A DNA stretch of 64,000 nt from Thermohalobaculum sp965247385 (GTDB lineage Bacteria; Pseudomonadota; Alphaproteobacteria; Rhodobacterales; Rhodobacteraceae), in NCBI GenBank assembly GCA_965247385.1, contig CBDFHG010000006.1, positions 1 through 64,000 of the forward strand, written 5' to 3'. Shown here piece after piece: positions 48,594 to 56,880 of this stretch. Under the pieces are notes generated by a model. That model was not told where the DNA came from. It saw only the letters and a list, made by a program, of their open reading frames with translations, and did no database searches. Position numbers and translations under genes: made by a program. Numbering within the stretch: the first letter of the stretch is position 1; each line of letters opens with the position of its first letter.

Positions 48594-48675
48594 GTGCCGC
48601 CTCCCGCCCCAGCTCCCCGCCCATCCACCGATTATTCCCCGGTGTCCCATCGGTGGATGGGCGAGAGGCGGCACC
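48594..48675. repeat. Nested inverted repeats between the aspartate dehydrogenase-like and TSUP genes
   Basis: GGTGCCGCCTC and GAGGCGGCACC form an outer perfect pair. GCCCATCCACCGAT and ATCGGTGGATGGGC form an inner perfect 14-bp pair with a 16-nt loop. It can fold as a long hairpin and may lower expression of the downstream genes or stabilise the upstream message. Confidence 0.6.
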
Positions 48676-48685
48676 CGAAGGGCAA

Positions 48686-49429
48686 TTACAACAGCGAGCG
48701 TCTCAGCATGTCGAGACCGATAACGAACAGCGCAACGAAGAAGATGCGCTTGAACCTCTCCTCGGAGATATGGTGGCGGTAGCGCTGGCCGAGCGCAAGC
48801 CCGGTGGCCGTTGGCACCAGCGCCGTCAGCGACATCAGCACCAGATCCTGGGTCATCAGGCCACGCCCGGTCAGCGAGGTCCCCAATGCAAGCGTGATGG
48901 TGACGAAGATGATCCCCAGCGCCTGCACGAAGACATCACGCCGGAACCCCAAGGTTTGCAGATAGAGGATTCCCGGCACGATGAAAATGCCGGTCATGCC
49001 GAACATCACGCCGCCCAGCCCGCCCATCAGCGGGGACATCCAGGGCTCACGCGCGCCCGGCGGCGGCATCTGGGCGCGCAGCACAGTGACCGCGCAATAG
49101 ATGCAGAGGGTCACCCCCAGCAGCGTCACCATGGTCTCGCTCCTGGCCCCGGCCAACACGCCGACGCCGAACCAGATGCCGACACCGGCGGCGGCCAAAA
49201 AACCCCACAGACGGCGGACCAGCATACCGAAGGCGGGCCCCGCCAGCGCCTGCCAGGTATTGGTGGAGAGGCTGGGGATCAGCATGATCGTCAGCGCCTC
49301 GCGCACCCCGAGGGTCGAGCCGAGGAAGGCCAGCACCACCACCGGCAGGCCCATGCCGACGACGCCCTTGACGAACCCGGCCAACAGGAAGGTGGCGACC
49401 ACCATCGCGACGATTTCAGGTTGCCACAT
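48686..49429 (-). CDS. TSUP (TauE/SafE) family membrane permease
   Basis: This 247-residue protein has about eight membrane segments. It begins with the family's ATFLLAGFVKGVVGMGLPVV and has a second repeat GLGGVMFGMTGIFIVPGILY. TSUP members export or import sulfur-containing organic anions and some other small acids. It lies between tctA and the aspartate dehydrogenase-like gene on the same strand, so it probably handles a product or co-substrate of the same pathway. The substrate is unknown. Confidence 0.88.
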   Translation of the reverse strand: MWQPEIVAMVVATFLLAGFVKGVVGMGLPVVVLAFLGSTLGVREALTIMLIPSLSTNTWQALAGPAFGMLVRRLWGFLAAAGVGIWFGVGVLAGARSETMVTLLGVTLCIYCAVTVLRAQMPPPGAREPWMSPLMGGLGGVMFGMTGIFIVPGILYLQTLGFRRDVFVQALGIIFVTITLALGTSLTGRGLMTQDLVLMSLTALVPTATGLALGQRYRHHISEERFKRIFFVALFVIGLDMLRRSLL

Positions 49430-49458
49430 CCTGGCTCATCCAGATTTGCGGAGCGCGC

Positions 49459-49483
49459 CCAAAAGACGCGAAGCGGCTTTTGG
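49459..49483. promoter_or_regulatory. Hairpin between tctA and the TSUP gene
   Basis: CCAAAAG and CTTTTGG pair across 11 nt, and flanking GCGCGCC / GGCGCGC can extend the stem. It lies in the 116-bp gap and may be an attenuator or processing site. Confidence 0.35.
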
Positions 49484-49545
49484 AACAGGCGCGCAAGAGA
49501 TCAGGCGGGGTGGGTAAGCGGAGCCATCAAGGCAAAAATCGTTTT

Positions 49546-51195
49546 TCATACAGCCTTGGCCCGGCGCACCGCCTTCCAACCGAGAAAGACCCCGACCACC
49601 ACGCAAAGCCCGGCGAGCCACGGGCGTACCGCGCCGCCCATCATTGCCAGCGGCAGCGCGGCGGCGATTAGCATGGCGGGGGCGTAGAACGCAGTCCAGC
49701 GCGCACCCCTGGCGCTGGCGGACTGGAACCAGGGGAAGGCCGCCGAGAACAATGCGATGGTCAGGAAGAACAGCGACCAGGGCCGGGTGACGAACAGCGT
49801 CAGATCGTCCGAGATCGCTACAGCCCGCGCCAGGTTCAGTTCGGCGATATTGCCCAGCACCACGCCCAGGATCATCGGCGCCAGCGGAAAGCCGAACTGG
49901 CGCATCAGGAACCCGACGATGCCGAACCAGAACAGGGTCCATACATCGAAGGTCACATTGTTGAGTGCGAAGACCCCAATCGAGGCGAAACCAAGGATCA
50001 CCCCGGCCAGCATGTACATGCGGATGCGGGTCACCAGCACGAACACCCGCAACATGCCGGACTGCATTCCCAACATGATGAAATTCGCCCCGAAGAAGGC
50101 GATGAACATCGAATAGGCCAGCACCGGCTCCTCGGAGATGAAGCTCGGGCTCGGCACCACGTCGTGGATCAGCAGCGCGCCCAACATGATCGCCGCCGTG
50201 ACATCGCCGGGGATGCCCAGCGCCATCAGCGGCGTCAGGGCGCCGCCCTCGACCGCGTTGTTCGACGTTTCCGGGGCGATGATTCCCTCGGGCACGCCGG
50301 TGCCGAATTCCTCCGGATGTTTCGAGGCTTTTTTGGCCTGATCATAGGCAAGGATGTTGGCGATCGAGCCGCCGGCACCGGGCAGGATGCCGACAAAGAC
50401 GCCGATAAAGGCCGAGCGCAGCACCGTGACCCAGCGCACCGCCAGCGCCTTGATGGCGCGCCAGTGCTCGATCCGCACCTTGATATTTCCCCGGTCGGTC
50501 AGCGAGCGGCGCGCCGCGACCGGGTCGCGCACATCCGACAACAACTGGCTGAAGGCGAACAGCCCGATCAGCACGGCGATGAAATCGAACCCGCCCAACA
50601 GTGAATCGATGCCGAAATCGAAGCGCGCCATGCCGACCGCCTCGTCCTCGCCGACGGTGCGGACCAGCAGGCCCAGCGCCCCGGCGAGCAGGCCCTTGAT
50701 CAGGTCCTTGCCCGCCAGGCTGGCGGTCACGGTCAGGGCGAACATCACCAGCATGAAGAAATCCCAGGGCTGGAACTCCAGCCCGATCCGCGCCAGCTGC
50801 GGCGCGAACAGGACCAGCATCACCGCCGAAACCATGCCGCCGCAGAAAGACGACCAGACCCCGAGGCCGAGCGCGAAGCCGGGCGCGCCGCCGCGCGCCA
50901 TCGGGAAACCGTCGAAGGTGGTCGCAACCGACGAAGGCGTGCCCGGGATGCCGGTCAGGATGCCCGACATCAAGCCGCCCGACAGGCCGCCGACCAGCAC
51001 ACTGATCATCATCGCCAGCCCCTGCTCCGGCGGCATCGAGAATGTGAAGGGCAGGGTCAGCACCACCGCCATGGCAATGGTGAAGCCGGGGATCGCGCCG
51101 GCCAGCAGCCCGGCGCCAACGCCGACGATCATCAACAGCAGTGTCTTGATGTTCGCGATCTCGGCGAATGCGAGCAGCAGGTTGTCATAGACCAT
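49546..51195 (-). CDS. tctA: TctA, large membrane subunit of a tripartite tricarboxylate transporter
   Basis: TctA is the 12-segment permease of TTT systems for citrate-like and other carboxylates. The 549-residue protein shows the family signatures GAGLLAGAIPGFTIAMAVVL, LTGIPGTPSSVATTFDGFPM, GVFVGILPGAGGSIANILAY, VPEGIIAPETSNNAVEGGAL and MALGIPGDVTAAIMLGALLI. The usual length is about 500. AAGGGGA stands 8 nt before the ATG. It follows tctB after 282 bp that hold a long inverted repeat, so expression may be set separately from tctC. Confidence 0.96.
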   Translation of the reverse strand: MVYDNLLLAFAEIANIKTLLLMIVGVGAGLLAGAIPGFTIAMAVVLTLPFTFSMPPEQGLAMMISVLVGGLSGGLMSGILTGIPGTPSSVATTFDGFPMARGGAPGFALGLGVWSSFCGGMVSAVMLVLFAPQLARIGLEFQPWDFFMLVMFALTVTASLAGKDLIKGLLAGALGLLVRTVGEDEAVGMARFDFGIDSLLGGFDFIAVLIGLFAFSQLLSDVRDPVAARRSLTDRGNIKVRIEHWRAIKALAVRWVTVLRSAFIGVFVGILPGAGGSIANILAYDQAKKASKHPEEFGTGVPEGIIAPETSNNAVEGGALTPLMALGIPGDVTAAIMLGALLIHDVVPSPSFISEEPVLAYSMFIAFFGANFIMLGMQSGMLRVFVLVTRIRMYMLAGVILGFASIGVFALNNVTFDVWTLFWFGIVGFLMRQFGFPLAPMILGVVLGNIAELNLARAVAISDDLTLFVTRPWSLFFLTIALFSAAFPWFQSASARGARWTAFYAPAMLIAAALPLAMMGGAVRPWLAGLCVVVGVFLGWKAVRRAKAV

Positions 51196-51210
51196 TGCGG
51201 CGTCCCCTTG

Positions 51211-51479
51211 GAGCAGGATGAGGCCAAATCGAATCGCTCAGTCCGCCCAGGATCGTGCGAATACGCGCGCCGGGCGCGACATGCATATCGGGCATACGGA
51301 TGGCGCGCGTGGCGCCCGGACGCGGGCGATCCTGGGCGGGTCCCGAGGGGCCTCGCGGATTTCCCCCGATCCCGGCGCGAGGCCGCTTGCCCGTAGCGCC
51401 ATTACGCGCTGCGCGTCCGCGCTTGGTCTCGGGCGAAATCCGGGAGGCCGAGCGTTTCAATTTGACCTCATCTTGCTCT
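51211..51479. repeat. Long inverted repeat flanking the tctB-tctA gap
   Basis: About 31 bp at 51211-51241 (GAGCAGGATGAGGCCAAATC onward) is complementary to 51449-51479 with about five mismatches. The pair encloses nearly the whole gap between tctB and tctA and includes the last bases of tctB. The interior is GC-rich and encodes nothing convincing. It could be a non-autonomous mobile element or a dispersed Rhodobacteraceae repeat. Confidence 0.6.
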
Positions 51480-51987
51480 AGAACCGGCCCAGGATTTCAC
51501 CGGGCGGCAACAGCACCTTCAGCCCGAAGGTGAACAGCGCCCACATGCCGCCCACCGTCACCAGGGCGATCGCCGCGTGCAACGCCAGTTGCCTTGGCTG
51601 CCAGCCCCCCAGGGCGTTCAACAGCAGGAAGACGAAGGCCAATCCGCCGATCAGCATCCCCAGATAGGGCATGGTCAGCAGATAGGCGAGGAACAGTGCA
51701 AAGCACCAGAAGACGTTGCGCCAGTAGGCGAAGAACCCGGCGATTCCAACCGGACCGGTTTCGTCTCCGGTTTCACCTTCTGCCGGCTCGGGCACGCCCT
51801 TGCGGATCGACTGGACCAGATAGATTACCGACAGCAGGGTCAGGATGCCAACCACCACCCGGGGCCAGGTGGCCGGGCTGAGTTGACCGTAATCGGGTTC
51901 CCTGATCTCGAAGGTGGCCGCCGCGAAGACCGCGCAGCCGAGCAGCAGGACAACGGCGATCACGGTATCGCGGTTCACGCGGGTCAT
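51478..51987 (-). CDS. tctB: TctB, small membrane subunit of the tripartite tricarboxylate transporter
   Basis: The 169-residue protein has four hydrophobic segments (TVIAVVLLLGCAVFAAATFE, VVVGILTLLSVIYLV, FALFLAYLLTMPYLGMLIGG, HAAIALVTVGGMWALFTFGL) and the family FEIREPDYGQLSPATWPRVV near the first loop. This is the usual size and arrangement for TctB, the poorly conserved partner of TctA. It lies between tctC and tctA on one strand. Confidence 0.92.
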   Translation of the reverse strand: MTRVNRDTVIAVVLLLGCAVFAAATFEIREPDYGQLSPATWPRVVVGILTLLSVIYLVQSIRKGVPEPAEGETGDETGPVGIAGFFAYWRNVFWCFALFLAYLLTMPYLGMLIGGLAFVFLLLNALGGWQPRQLALHAAIALVTVGGMWALFTFGLKVLLPPGEILGRF

Positions 51988-52080
51988 CGAGGCACCGATC
52001 GTTCAGAAGGTGGAACAAATCCCGGCGGCGTCCGCGACAAGCAGGCGCCGCCGGGCCAAATCAAGCAGGATCAGGCAGGT

Positions 52081-53049
52081 TTACTTCTTGTACATGCCGA
52101 TCTTGATCGCGACGGTCTCGAAGTCGGAATAGAGCGCGTCGGCCCAGGCGCGGTACTCGTCCGGATCCTGATACGACACGCCGGTGCCTTTGGCGTCCAT
52201 TTGCGCCAAGAGGTCCGCATTCTCGGCGGCCATCTTGAAGATCGCCGACCAATGGTCGATCACGTCCCTGGGCGTGCCCTTGGGCGCCACGATGCCGCGC
52301 TCGAGCGCGAACAGCATATCGACGCCACTCTCCTTCAGGGTCGGCATCTCGGGCAGGAACTTCGAGCGTTCCCCGGCGGCGATGGCGAAGCCCTGCAACT
52401 CGCCCTGCTCCATGTATTTGCGGCCCGAGGCAACGTTCAGAACGCCCATGTCGATGGCGCCGGACAGAAGCGCCGTCATCCGCTCGCGGGTGCCGTCATA
52501 GGGCACATAGGAGAACTCGACGCCCAACTTGTCGGCCATGATCAGCCAGATGAACTGGCTGGTCGAGCCGAAGGTGGCGCCGACCTTGATCTCGCCGGGA
52601 TGCGCCTTGGCATAGGCGGCGAATTCCCCGAAATTCTCGAAGGGGGTGCCGGCCCGGGCACCGACGATGTCCGGGGTCGATGTCAGGTTGGCGACGGTGT
52701 CGAAGCCGTCATACTGGAAATCGATCCGGCCGTTCAGGTAGCTGGTCACCGCCGACTGGTGGATGGCGAACAGTGTGCAGCCGTCGGGCTTGGCCTTGGC
52801 CGCCTCCTTGGCGCCCTTGTTGCCGCCCTGGCCGGGGATGGTCACGACCTGGATTTTCGGCGTGACGTCGAGGTCCTGGATGGTCTTCTCGAAGATCGAG
52901 AATATCACATGGGTGCCGCCACCCGCCTTCCAGGGCACGATCAGCTTGGCGGTGCTGCAGGGGATGTCGGCGGCCGCCTGTGCCGCCGTCGTGCCGGCCA
53001 CGGCAAGTGCCGCGGCGGACAGAACCAGAGTGGAAAACAGCTTTTTCAT
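52081..53049 (-). CDS. tctC: TctC, periplasmic carboxylate-binding protein
   Basis: The 322-residue protein has a signal peptide (MKKLFSTLVLSAAALAVAGT, cleavage near AQA) and the TctC/Bug fold. Visible blocks are KLIVPWKAGGGTHVIFSIFE, VVTIPGQGGNKGAKEAAKAK, VGATFGSTSQFIWLIMADKL, YVPYDGTRERMTALLSGAID and GIVAPKGTPRDVIDHWSAIF. It captures the substrate for TctAB. It is the first gene of the minus-strand catabolic string and is divergent from the gamma-glutamyltransferase gene across 212 bp. Three Cys in the mature part are unusual for the family. Confidence 0.95.
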   Translation of the reverse strand: MKKLFSTLVLSAAALAVAGTTAAQAAADIPCSTAKLIVPWKAGGGTHVIFSIFEKTIQDLDVTPKIQVVTIPGQGGNKGAKEAAKAKPDGCTLFAIHQSAVTSYLNGRIDFQYDGFDTVANLTSTPDIVGARAGTPFENFGEFAAYAKAHPGEIKVGATFGSTSQFIWLIMADKLGVEFSYVPYDGTRERMTALLSGAIDMGVLNVASGRKYMEQGELQGFAIAAGERSKFLPEMPTLKESGVDMLFALERGIVAPKGTPRDVIDHWSAIFKMAAENADLLAQMDAKGTGVSYQDPDEYRAWADALYSDFETVAIKIGMYKK

Positions 53050-53261
53050 CGGTCTCTCCCTTTCAACTTCGCACCAGGTTGAATGCGAAATTCCTGATTA
53101 TTTGCCGCCCTGTGGAAATCCGGATCGAATTCCGGCGGGCGACATTTCACTGCAAGCCACTATAGTCGCGCCCGACAGTACTGCAATCATCGCGGGCCGG
53201 AATTCCACAAGGCGGCAATCAGCTATCGGCGAACAGCCTGCGCCAAAGAGGACGGAAAACA
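53050..53261. promoter_or_regulatory. Divergent promoter region between tctC and the gamma-glutamyltransferase gene
   Basis: This 212-bp gap must hold promoters for both directions. TTCAAC and GTTGAA at 53062-53083 form a short inverted repeat that could be an operator, but no regulator gene lies in the window. No clear -35/-10 pair can be assigned. Confidence 0.35.
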
Positions 53262-54854
53262 ATGCGAAATCTCGAACTGCCAGGCCGCTCGCCGGTTCAT
53301 GCCACCGAAGGCATGGCCTGCACCTCACAACCGCTGGCCAGCCAGACCGCCATCAGTGTGTTGAAGGCGGGCGGAAATGCGGTCGACGCAGCGGTGGCTG
53401 CTTGCGCGGTGCAATGCGTCGTCGAGCCGGAGTCGACCGGGATCGGCGGCGATTGCTTTTGCCTGTATTCACCGGGCGGCTCGGCGGAGATCGTCGCCTA
53501 TAACGGTTCCGGGCGCGCCCCGGCGGCAGCCTCGGTGGAATGGTTCGCCGAACGTGCCATCGCGGAAATCCCGCGCGAGAGCCCGCATTCTGTGGTCGTG
53601 CCCGGCGCCGTTGACGCCTGGGACCGGCTGATTGCCGAACACGGAACCAGACCACTGGCCGACCTGTTGCAGCCGGCGATCCGCTACGCGCGCGACGGCT
53701 ACCCGATCTCATCAAGGGTGCATGTGGACATCGCCGTGAGCGAAGCGATGCTCAAGCGCAACGAGCATACCGCGCGCATCTTCCTGCCCGGCGGGAAGGT
53801 CCCCGGGGTCGGCGCTCTGCATCGCCAGCGCGAACTGGCCGCGAGCCTCGAACGGATCGCCAAGAACGGCCGCGACGAGATGTATACGGGAGAGACAGCC
53901 GAGGATATCGTGCGGACCCTGCAGGCGCATGGCGGGCTGCACACGCTGGAGGATTTCGCCACGGCGCGGGGTGAATACGTCAGCCCGATTTCGGCCACCT
54001 TCCGCGATCACCGGGTGCATCAATGCCCGCCGAACGGCCAGGGGGTGATCGCGCTCCTGCTGCTCAACATCATGAGCGAGATCGCCACCGGCGAGGGCGG
54101 GCCGATCGCGCTGGAACGGATGCATGCGGAGATCGAGGCCGGGCGGCTGGCCTATGCTGCGCGCGACGCCTGGTTGGCGGACCCGGCCATGGCGGAGGTA
54201 CCGGTCGAGCAGTTGCTCTCGGTGGACTACGCCGGGGCCTTGCGCGACGCCATCGACCCGGCCCGGGCGCAAGAGCGGAAGCTGCTGCCCGACCTGCCAA
54301 ACCACCAGAGCACGGTCTACATCTGCGTGGTCGACCGTGACCGCAACGCCTGCAGCTTCATCAACACGCTCTTCGACAGCTTCGGGTCGGGCATCTGCAC
54401 CCCGACCGGCGTGACCCTGACCAACCGGGCACAGGGCTTCAGCCTCGACCCGGCCAGCGCGAACCGGATTGAAGGCGGCAAGCGGCCAATGCACACCATT
54501 ATCCCCGGCATGGTGTCGAAGGACGACAAGGTGGTGATGCCCTTCGGGGTGATGGGCGGGCAGTACCAGGCCATGGGACACATGCAGTTCCTGACCCGGT
54601 TCTTCGACTATGGCATGGACATCCAGGAGGCGATGGACACGCCGCGTTTTTTCCCCAACCCGTTCAAAGGGAATGTGGATGTAGAGAGCAGCGTTCCAGC
54701 GGAAATGCACCAGCAACTCGCCGCAATGGGCCACCGCGTCATCCCGCCCCCCAAGCCCATCGGCGGCAGCCAGGCGATCTGGATCGATTGGGACGAGGGC
54801 GTGCTGACCGGTGGTTCGGACCCGCGCAAGGACGGTTGCGCGATCGGGTATTGA
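53262..54854 (+). CDS. Gamma-glutamyltransferase family Ntn-hydrolase
   Basis: The family cleaves gamma-glutamyl or other amide bonds after self-processing at a Thr. The 530-residue protein has VLKAGGNAVDAAVAACAVQC, PESTGIGGDCFCLYSPGGSA, VVPGAVDAWDRLIAEHG, and the processing site NHQSTVYICVVDRDRNACSF, in which the Thr after Ser would be the new N-terminus. GGKRPMHTIIPGMVSK and GGQYQAMGHMQFLTRFFDYG close the fold. No signal peptide is present, so it acts in the cytoplasm, unlike GGT of glutathione metabolism. Oxamate amidohydrolase-type enzymes are cytoplasmic relatives; the substrate here is open. Confidence 0.9.
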   Translation: MRNLELPGRSPVHATEGMACTSQPLASQTAISVLKAGGNAVDAAVAACAVQCVVEPESTGIGGDCFCLYSPGGSAEIVAYNGSGRAPAAASVEWFAERAIAEIPRESPHSVVVPGAVDAWDRLIAEHGTRPLADLLQPAIRYARDGYPISSRVHVDIAVSEAMLKRNEHTARIFLPGGKVPGVGALHRQRELAASLERIAKNGRDEMYTGETAEDIVRTLQAHGGLHTLEDFATARGEYVSPISATFRDHRVHQCPPNGQGVIALLLLNIMSEIATGEGGPIALERMHAEIEAGRLAYAARDAWLADPAMAEVPVEQLLSVDYAGALRDAIDPARAQERKLLPDLPNHQSTVYICVVDRDRNACSFINTLFDSFGSGICTPTGVTLTNRAQGFSLDPASANRIEGGKRPMHTIIPGMVSKDDKVVMPFGVMGGQYQAMGHMQFLTRFFDYGMDIQEAMDTPRFFPNPFKGNVDVESSVPAEMHQQLAAMGHRVIPPPKPIGGSQAIWIDWDEGVLTGGSDPRKDGCAIGY

Positions 54855-54869
54855 CGAAGGGCTGTGTCG

Positions 54870-54940
54870 CCCCGGACCTGATCCGGGGACTCGATCCGCT
54901 GTGCGCATCGTTGCACATACTGGATCGAGGTTCCGGCTCG
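54870..54940. repeat. Double hairpin between the gamma-glutamyltransferase and DUF1932 genes
   Basis: CCCCGGA-CCTGA-TCCGGGG forms a 7-bp stem at 54870-54888. CTCGATCC and GGATCGAG with inner TGTGC/GCACA form a second stem right after it. Such paired units resemble dispersed intergenic repeats and could modulate read-through into the next gene. Confidence 0.5.
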
Positions 54941-54978
54941 AGGCCGGGACATCGGTGAAAAGTGCTGTTGGAGGGATC

Positions 54979-55869
54979 ATGACGCAGGACCGAATTGCCA
55001 TTCTGATGCCCGGCGACATGGGCCACGGCGTCGGCCGGGCTCTGCGCCAGCACCGTCATGACGTGATGACCTGCCTCGCGGGTCGCAGCGCCCGGACCCG
55101 AAGCCTGGCCGAGGCGGCGGGGATACGCGACATCGGCAGCCTCGAGGCGCTGGTGGCCGAGACCGACCTGATGCTGTCGATCCTGCCGCCGGACGCCGCT
55201 GTCGCCCAGGCCGGGGCGGTCGCCGCCGCGATGACCGCGACGGGCGCCCGGCCGGTCTATGTGGATTGCAACGCGATTTCGCCGATGACCGTGCGCGAGG
55301 TCGGCGCGACCATCGCTGCGGCCGGTGCGCCGTTCATCGATTGCGGCATCATCGGGCTTGCTCCGGGCAAGGGGAAAACACCCCGCTTCCACGTCTCGGG
55401 CCCCGACACCGCGCCGATGGAGCGCCTCGACGGCAAGGGGATCAGCGTGATCGCGATGGGTTCGCAGATCGGCCGCGCCTCGGCCCTGAAGATGGTCTAT
55501 GCCGGCCTGACCAAAGGCACCATGACGCTCCACACGGCGATGCTGCTGGCGGCCCGGCAACTGGGTGTCTACGACGAGACGGTGGCCGAATACACTGACA
55601 GCCAGCCCGCCGCACTGTCGGCGATGCGGGGCCGGGTGCCGAAAATCCCCGCCGATGCCGGACGCTGGATCGGCGAAATGGAAGAGATCGCCGCGACCCT
55701 GGCCTCGGTCGGCGTCACCCCCGGTTTCCACGATGGCGCGGCGGAGATCTGCCGCCTCCTCAACCGCACCCCCTTCGCCGAGGAAACCCGCGAGACGCTG
55801 GATCAGTCACGCACCATCGACGAGGCGATCCCGGTCTATGCGCAACATCTGAAGATGAACGATCCGTAG
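54979..55869 (+). CDS. NAD(P)-dependent beta-hydroxyacid dehydrogenase-like protein with DUF1932
   Basis: The 296-residue protein belongs to the 6-phosphogluconate/3-hydroxyisobutyrate dehydrogenase superfamily. It has a Rossmann start RIAILMPGDMGHGVGRALRQ, ETDLMLSILPPDAAVAQAG, and FIDCGIIGLAPGKGKTPRFH in place of the usual DAPVSGG. SALKMVYAGLTKGTMTLHTA carries the conserved Lys, and the C-terminal part is the DUF1932 helical domain. The start at 54979 has GGAGGG upstream. It lies 124 bp after the gamma-glutamyltransferase gene on the same strand and probably acts on its product or a related hydroxy acid. Confidence 0.85.
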   Translation: MTQDRIAILMPGDMGHGVGRALRQHRHDVMTCLAGRSARTRSLAEAAGIRDIGSLEALVAETDLMLSILPPDAAVAQAGAVAAAMTATGARPVYVDCNAISPMTVREVGATIAAAGAPFIDCGIIGLAPGKGKTPRFHVSGPDTAPMERLDGKGISVIAMGSQIGRASALKMVYAGLTKGTMTLHTAMLLAARQLGVYDETVAEYTDSQPAALSAMRGRVPKIPADAGRWIGEMEEIAATLASVGVTPGFHDGAAEICRLLNRTPFAEETRETLDQSRTIDEAIPVYAQHLKMNDP

Positions 55870-55879
55870 GGCGCATGCG

Positions 55880-55917
55880 CGTCACGCACCTTGGCCACAA
55901 ACGAATGGTGCGTGACG
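55880..55917. terminator. Hairpin between convergent DUF1932 and permease genes
   Basis: CGTCACGCACC and GGTGCGTGACG form a perfect 11-bp stem with a 16-nt loop in the 87-bp gap between convergent genes. No U tract follows, so it may act as a barrier or with Rho. Confidence 0.5.
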
Positions 55918-55956
55918 AGCACGCACCCTGCGGGATGCGGTTCCGCGGGGCGGTTG

Positions 55957-56880
55957 TCACCGCCCGCGAATGCGCGGGTCCAGCGCGTCACGCAGCCCGT
56001 CGCCCATGAAATTCACGCTCAGCACCGTCAGCGAGATCGCCAGTCCCGGCCACAGCACCCGGACCGGCGTCAGCGTCAGGAAATCCTTGCCGTCGAACAG
56101 CAACCGGCCCCAGGTCGGGAAATCGGAGGGGAACCCCAGCCCGAGGAACGAGAGCGCCGATTCGGTGATGATCGCGTTGGCCAGACCCAGCGTCGCCGAC
56201 ACCATGATCGGGCTCAGCACGTTGGGCAGGATGTGCCGGGTGATCACCCGGCGCTCGCGGGTACCGATCGAGCGCGCCGCCAGAACGAACTCGCGTTCCT
56301 TCAGCGCCAGCACATCGCCACGCACGATCCGCGCCGTCTGCATCCACGAGGTGATGCCGATGACAAAGACGATCAGCAGGAAAATCCCGGTCTCGGGCCC
56401 GAAGGCACGACGCAGCGTGTCGCGGAACAGCATGATGATGACCAGCAGCAGCGGCAGCAGCGGCAGCGCCAGGAACAGATCGGTCAGCCGCATCAGCGGC
56501 CCGTCAAGCCAGCGGAAAAACCCCGCCAGCACACCAATGAAGGCGCCCACCAGCAAGGACAGCGCCATGGCGGTAACACCCACCGCCATGCTGACGCGCC
56601 CGCCCGCCAGCACCTGCGCCAGCATGTCCCGGCCCAGATTGTCGGTGCCGAACGGATGCCCCCAGCTTGGGCCCAGGTTCTTGGCGCGGTAGTCCAGATA
56701 GGTCGGATCGACCGTGTGGAGAAAAGGCCCGAGGCTCACCGCCAGCACGATCAGCGTGAAGACGGTAACCCCGGCCAGCGCGCCGCGATGGGTGCGAAAC
56801 TGCGCCCAGACATCGTACCACAGCGAACGGTGCGGCTTCAGCGCCTCCATGGTGGTGGTGGTGGTGGGCGCGTCAGTCAT
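55957..56880 (-). CDS. ABC transporter permease, DppC/OppC type
   Basis: The 307-residue membrane protein has the OppC-type N-terminal segment (LAGVTVFTLIVLAVSLGPFL), the motif GHPFGTDNLGRDMLAQVLAG, and the coupling loop ARSIGTRERRVITRHILPNV. It ends with GDGLRDALDPRIRGR, as usual for DppC. Its start overlaps the upstream permease gene by 8 nt. With that permease it forms the membrane channel for a peptide, nickel or related solute. Confidence 0.95.
   Translation of the reverse strand: MTDAPTTTTTMEALKPHRSLWYDVWAQFRTHRGALAGVTVFTLIVLAVSLGPFLHTVDPTYLDYRAKNLGPSWGHPFGTDNLGRDMLAQVLAGGRVSMAVGVTAMALSLLVGAFIGVLAGFFRWLDGPLMRLTDLFLALPLLPLLLVIIMLFRDTLRRAFGPETGIFLLIVFVIGITSWMQTARIVRGDVLALKEREFVLAARSIGTRERRVITRHILPNVLSPIMVSATLGLANAIITESALSFLGLGFPSDFPTWGRLLFDGKDFLTLTPVRVLWPGLAISLTVLSVNFMGDGLRDALDPRIRGR

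Noticed and set aside
51185..51460. A 91-codon minus-strand frame inside the tctB-tctA gap
   Set aside because: It lies in the inverted repeat, is rich in Arg, Pro and Gly, and has no recognisable motif or good start.
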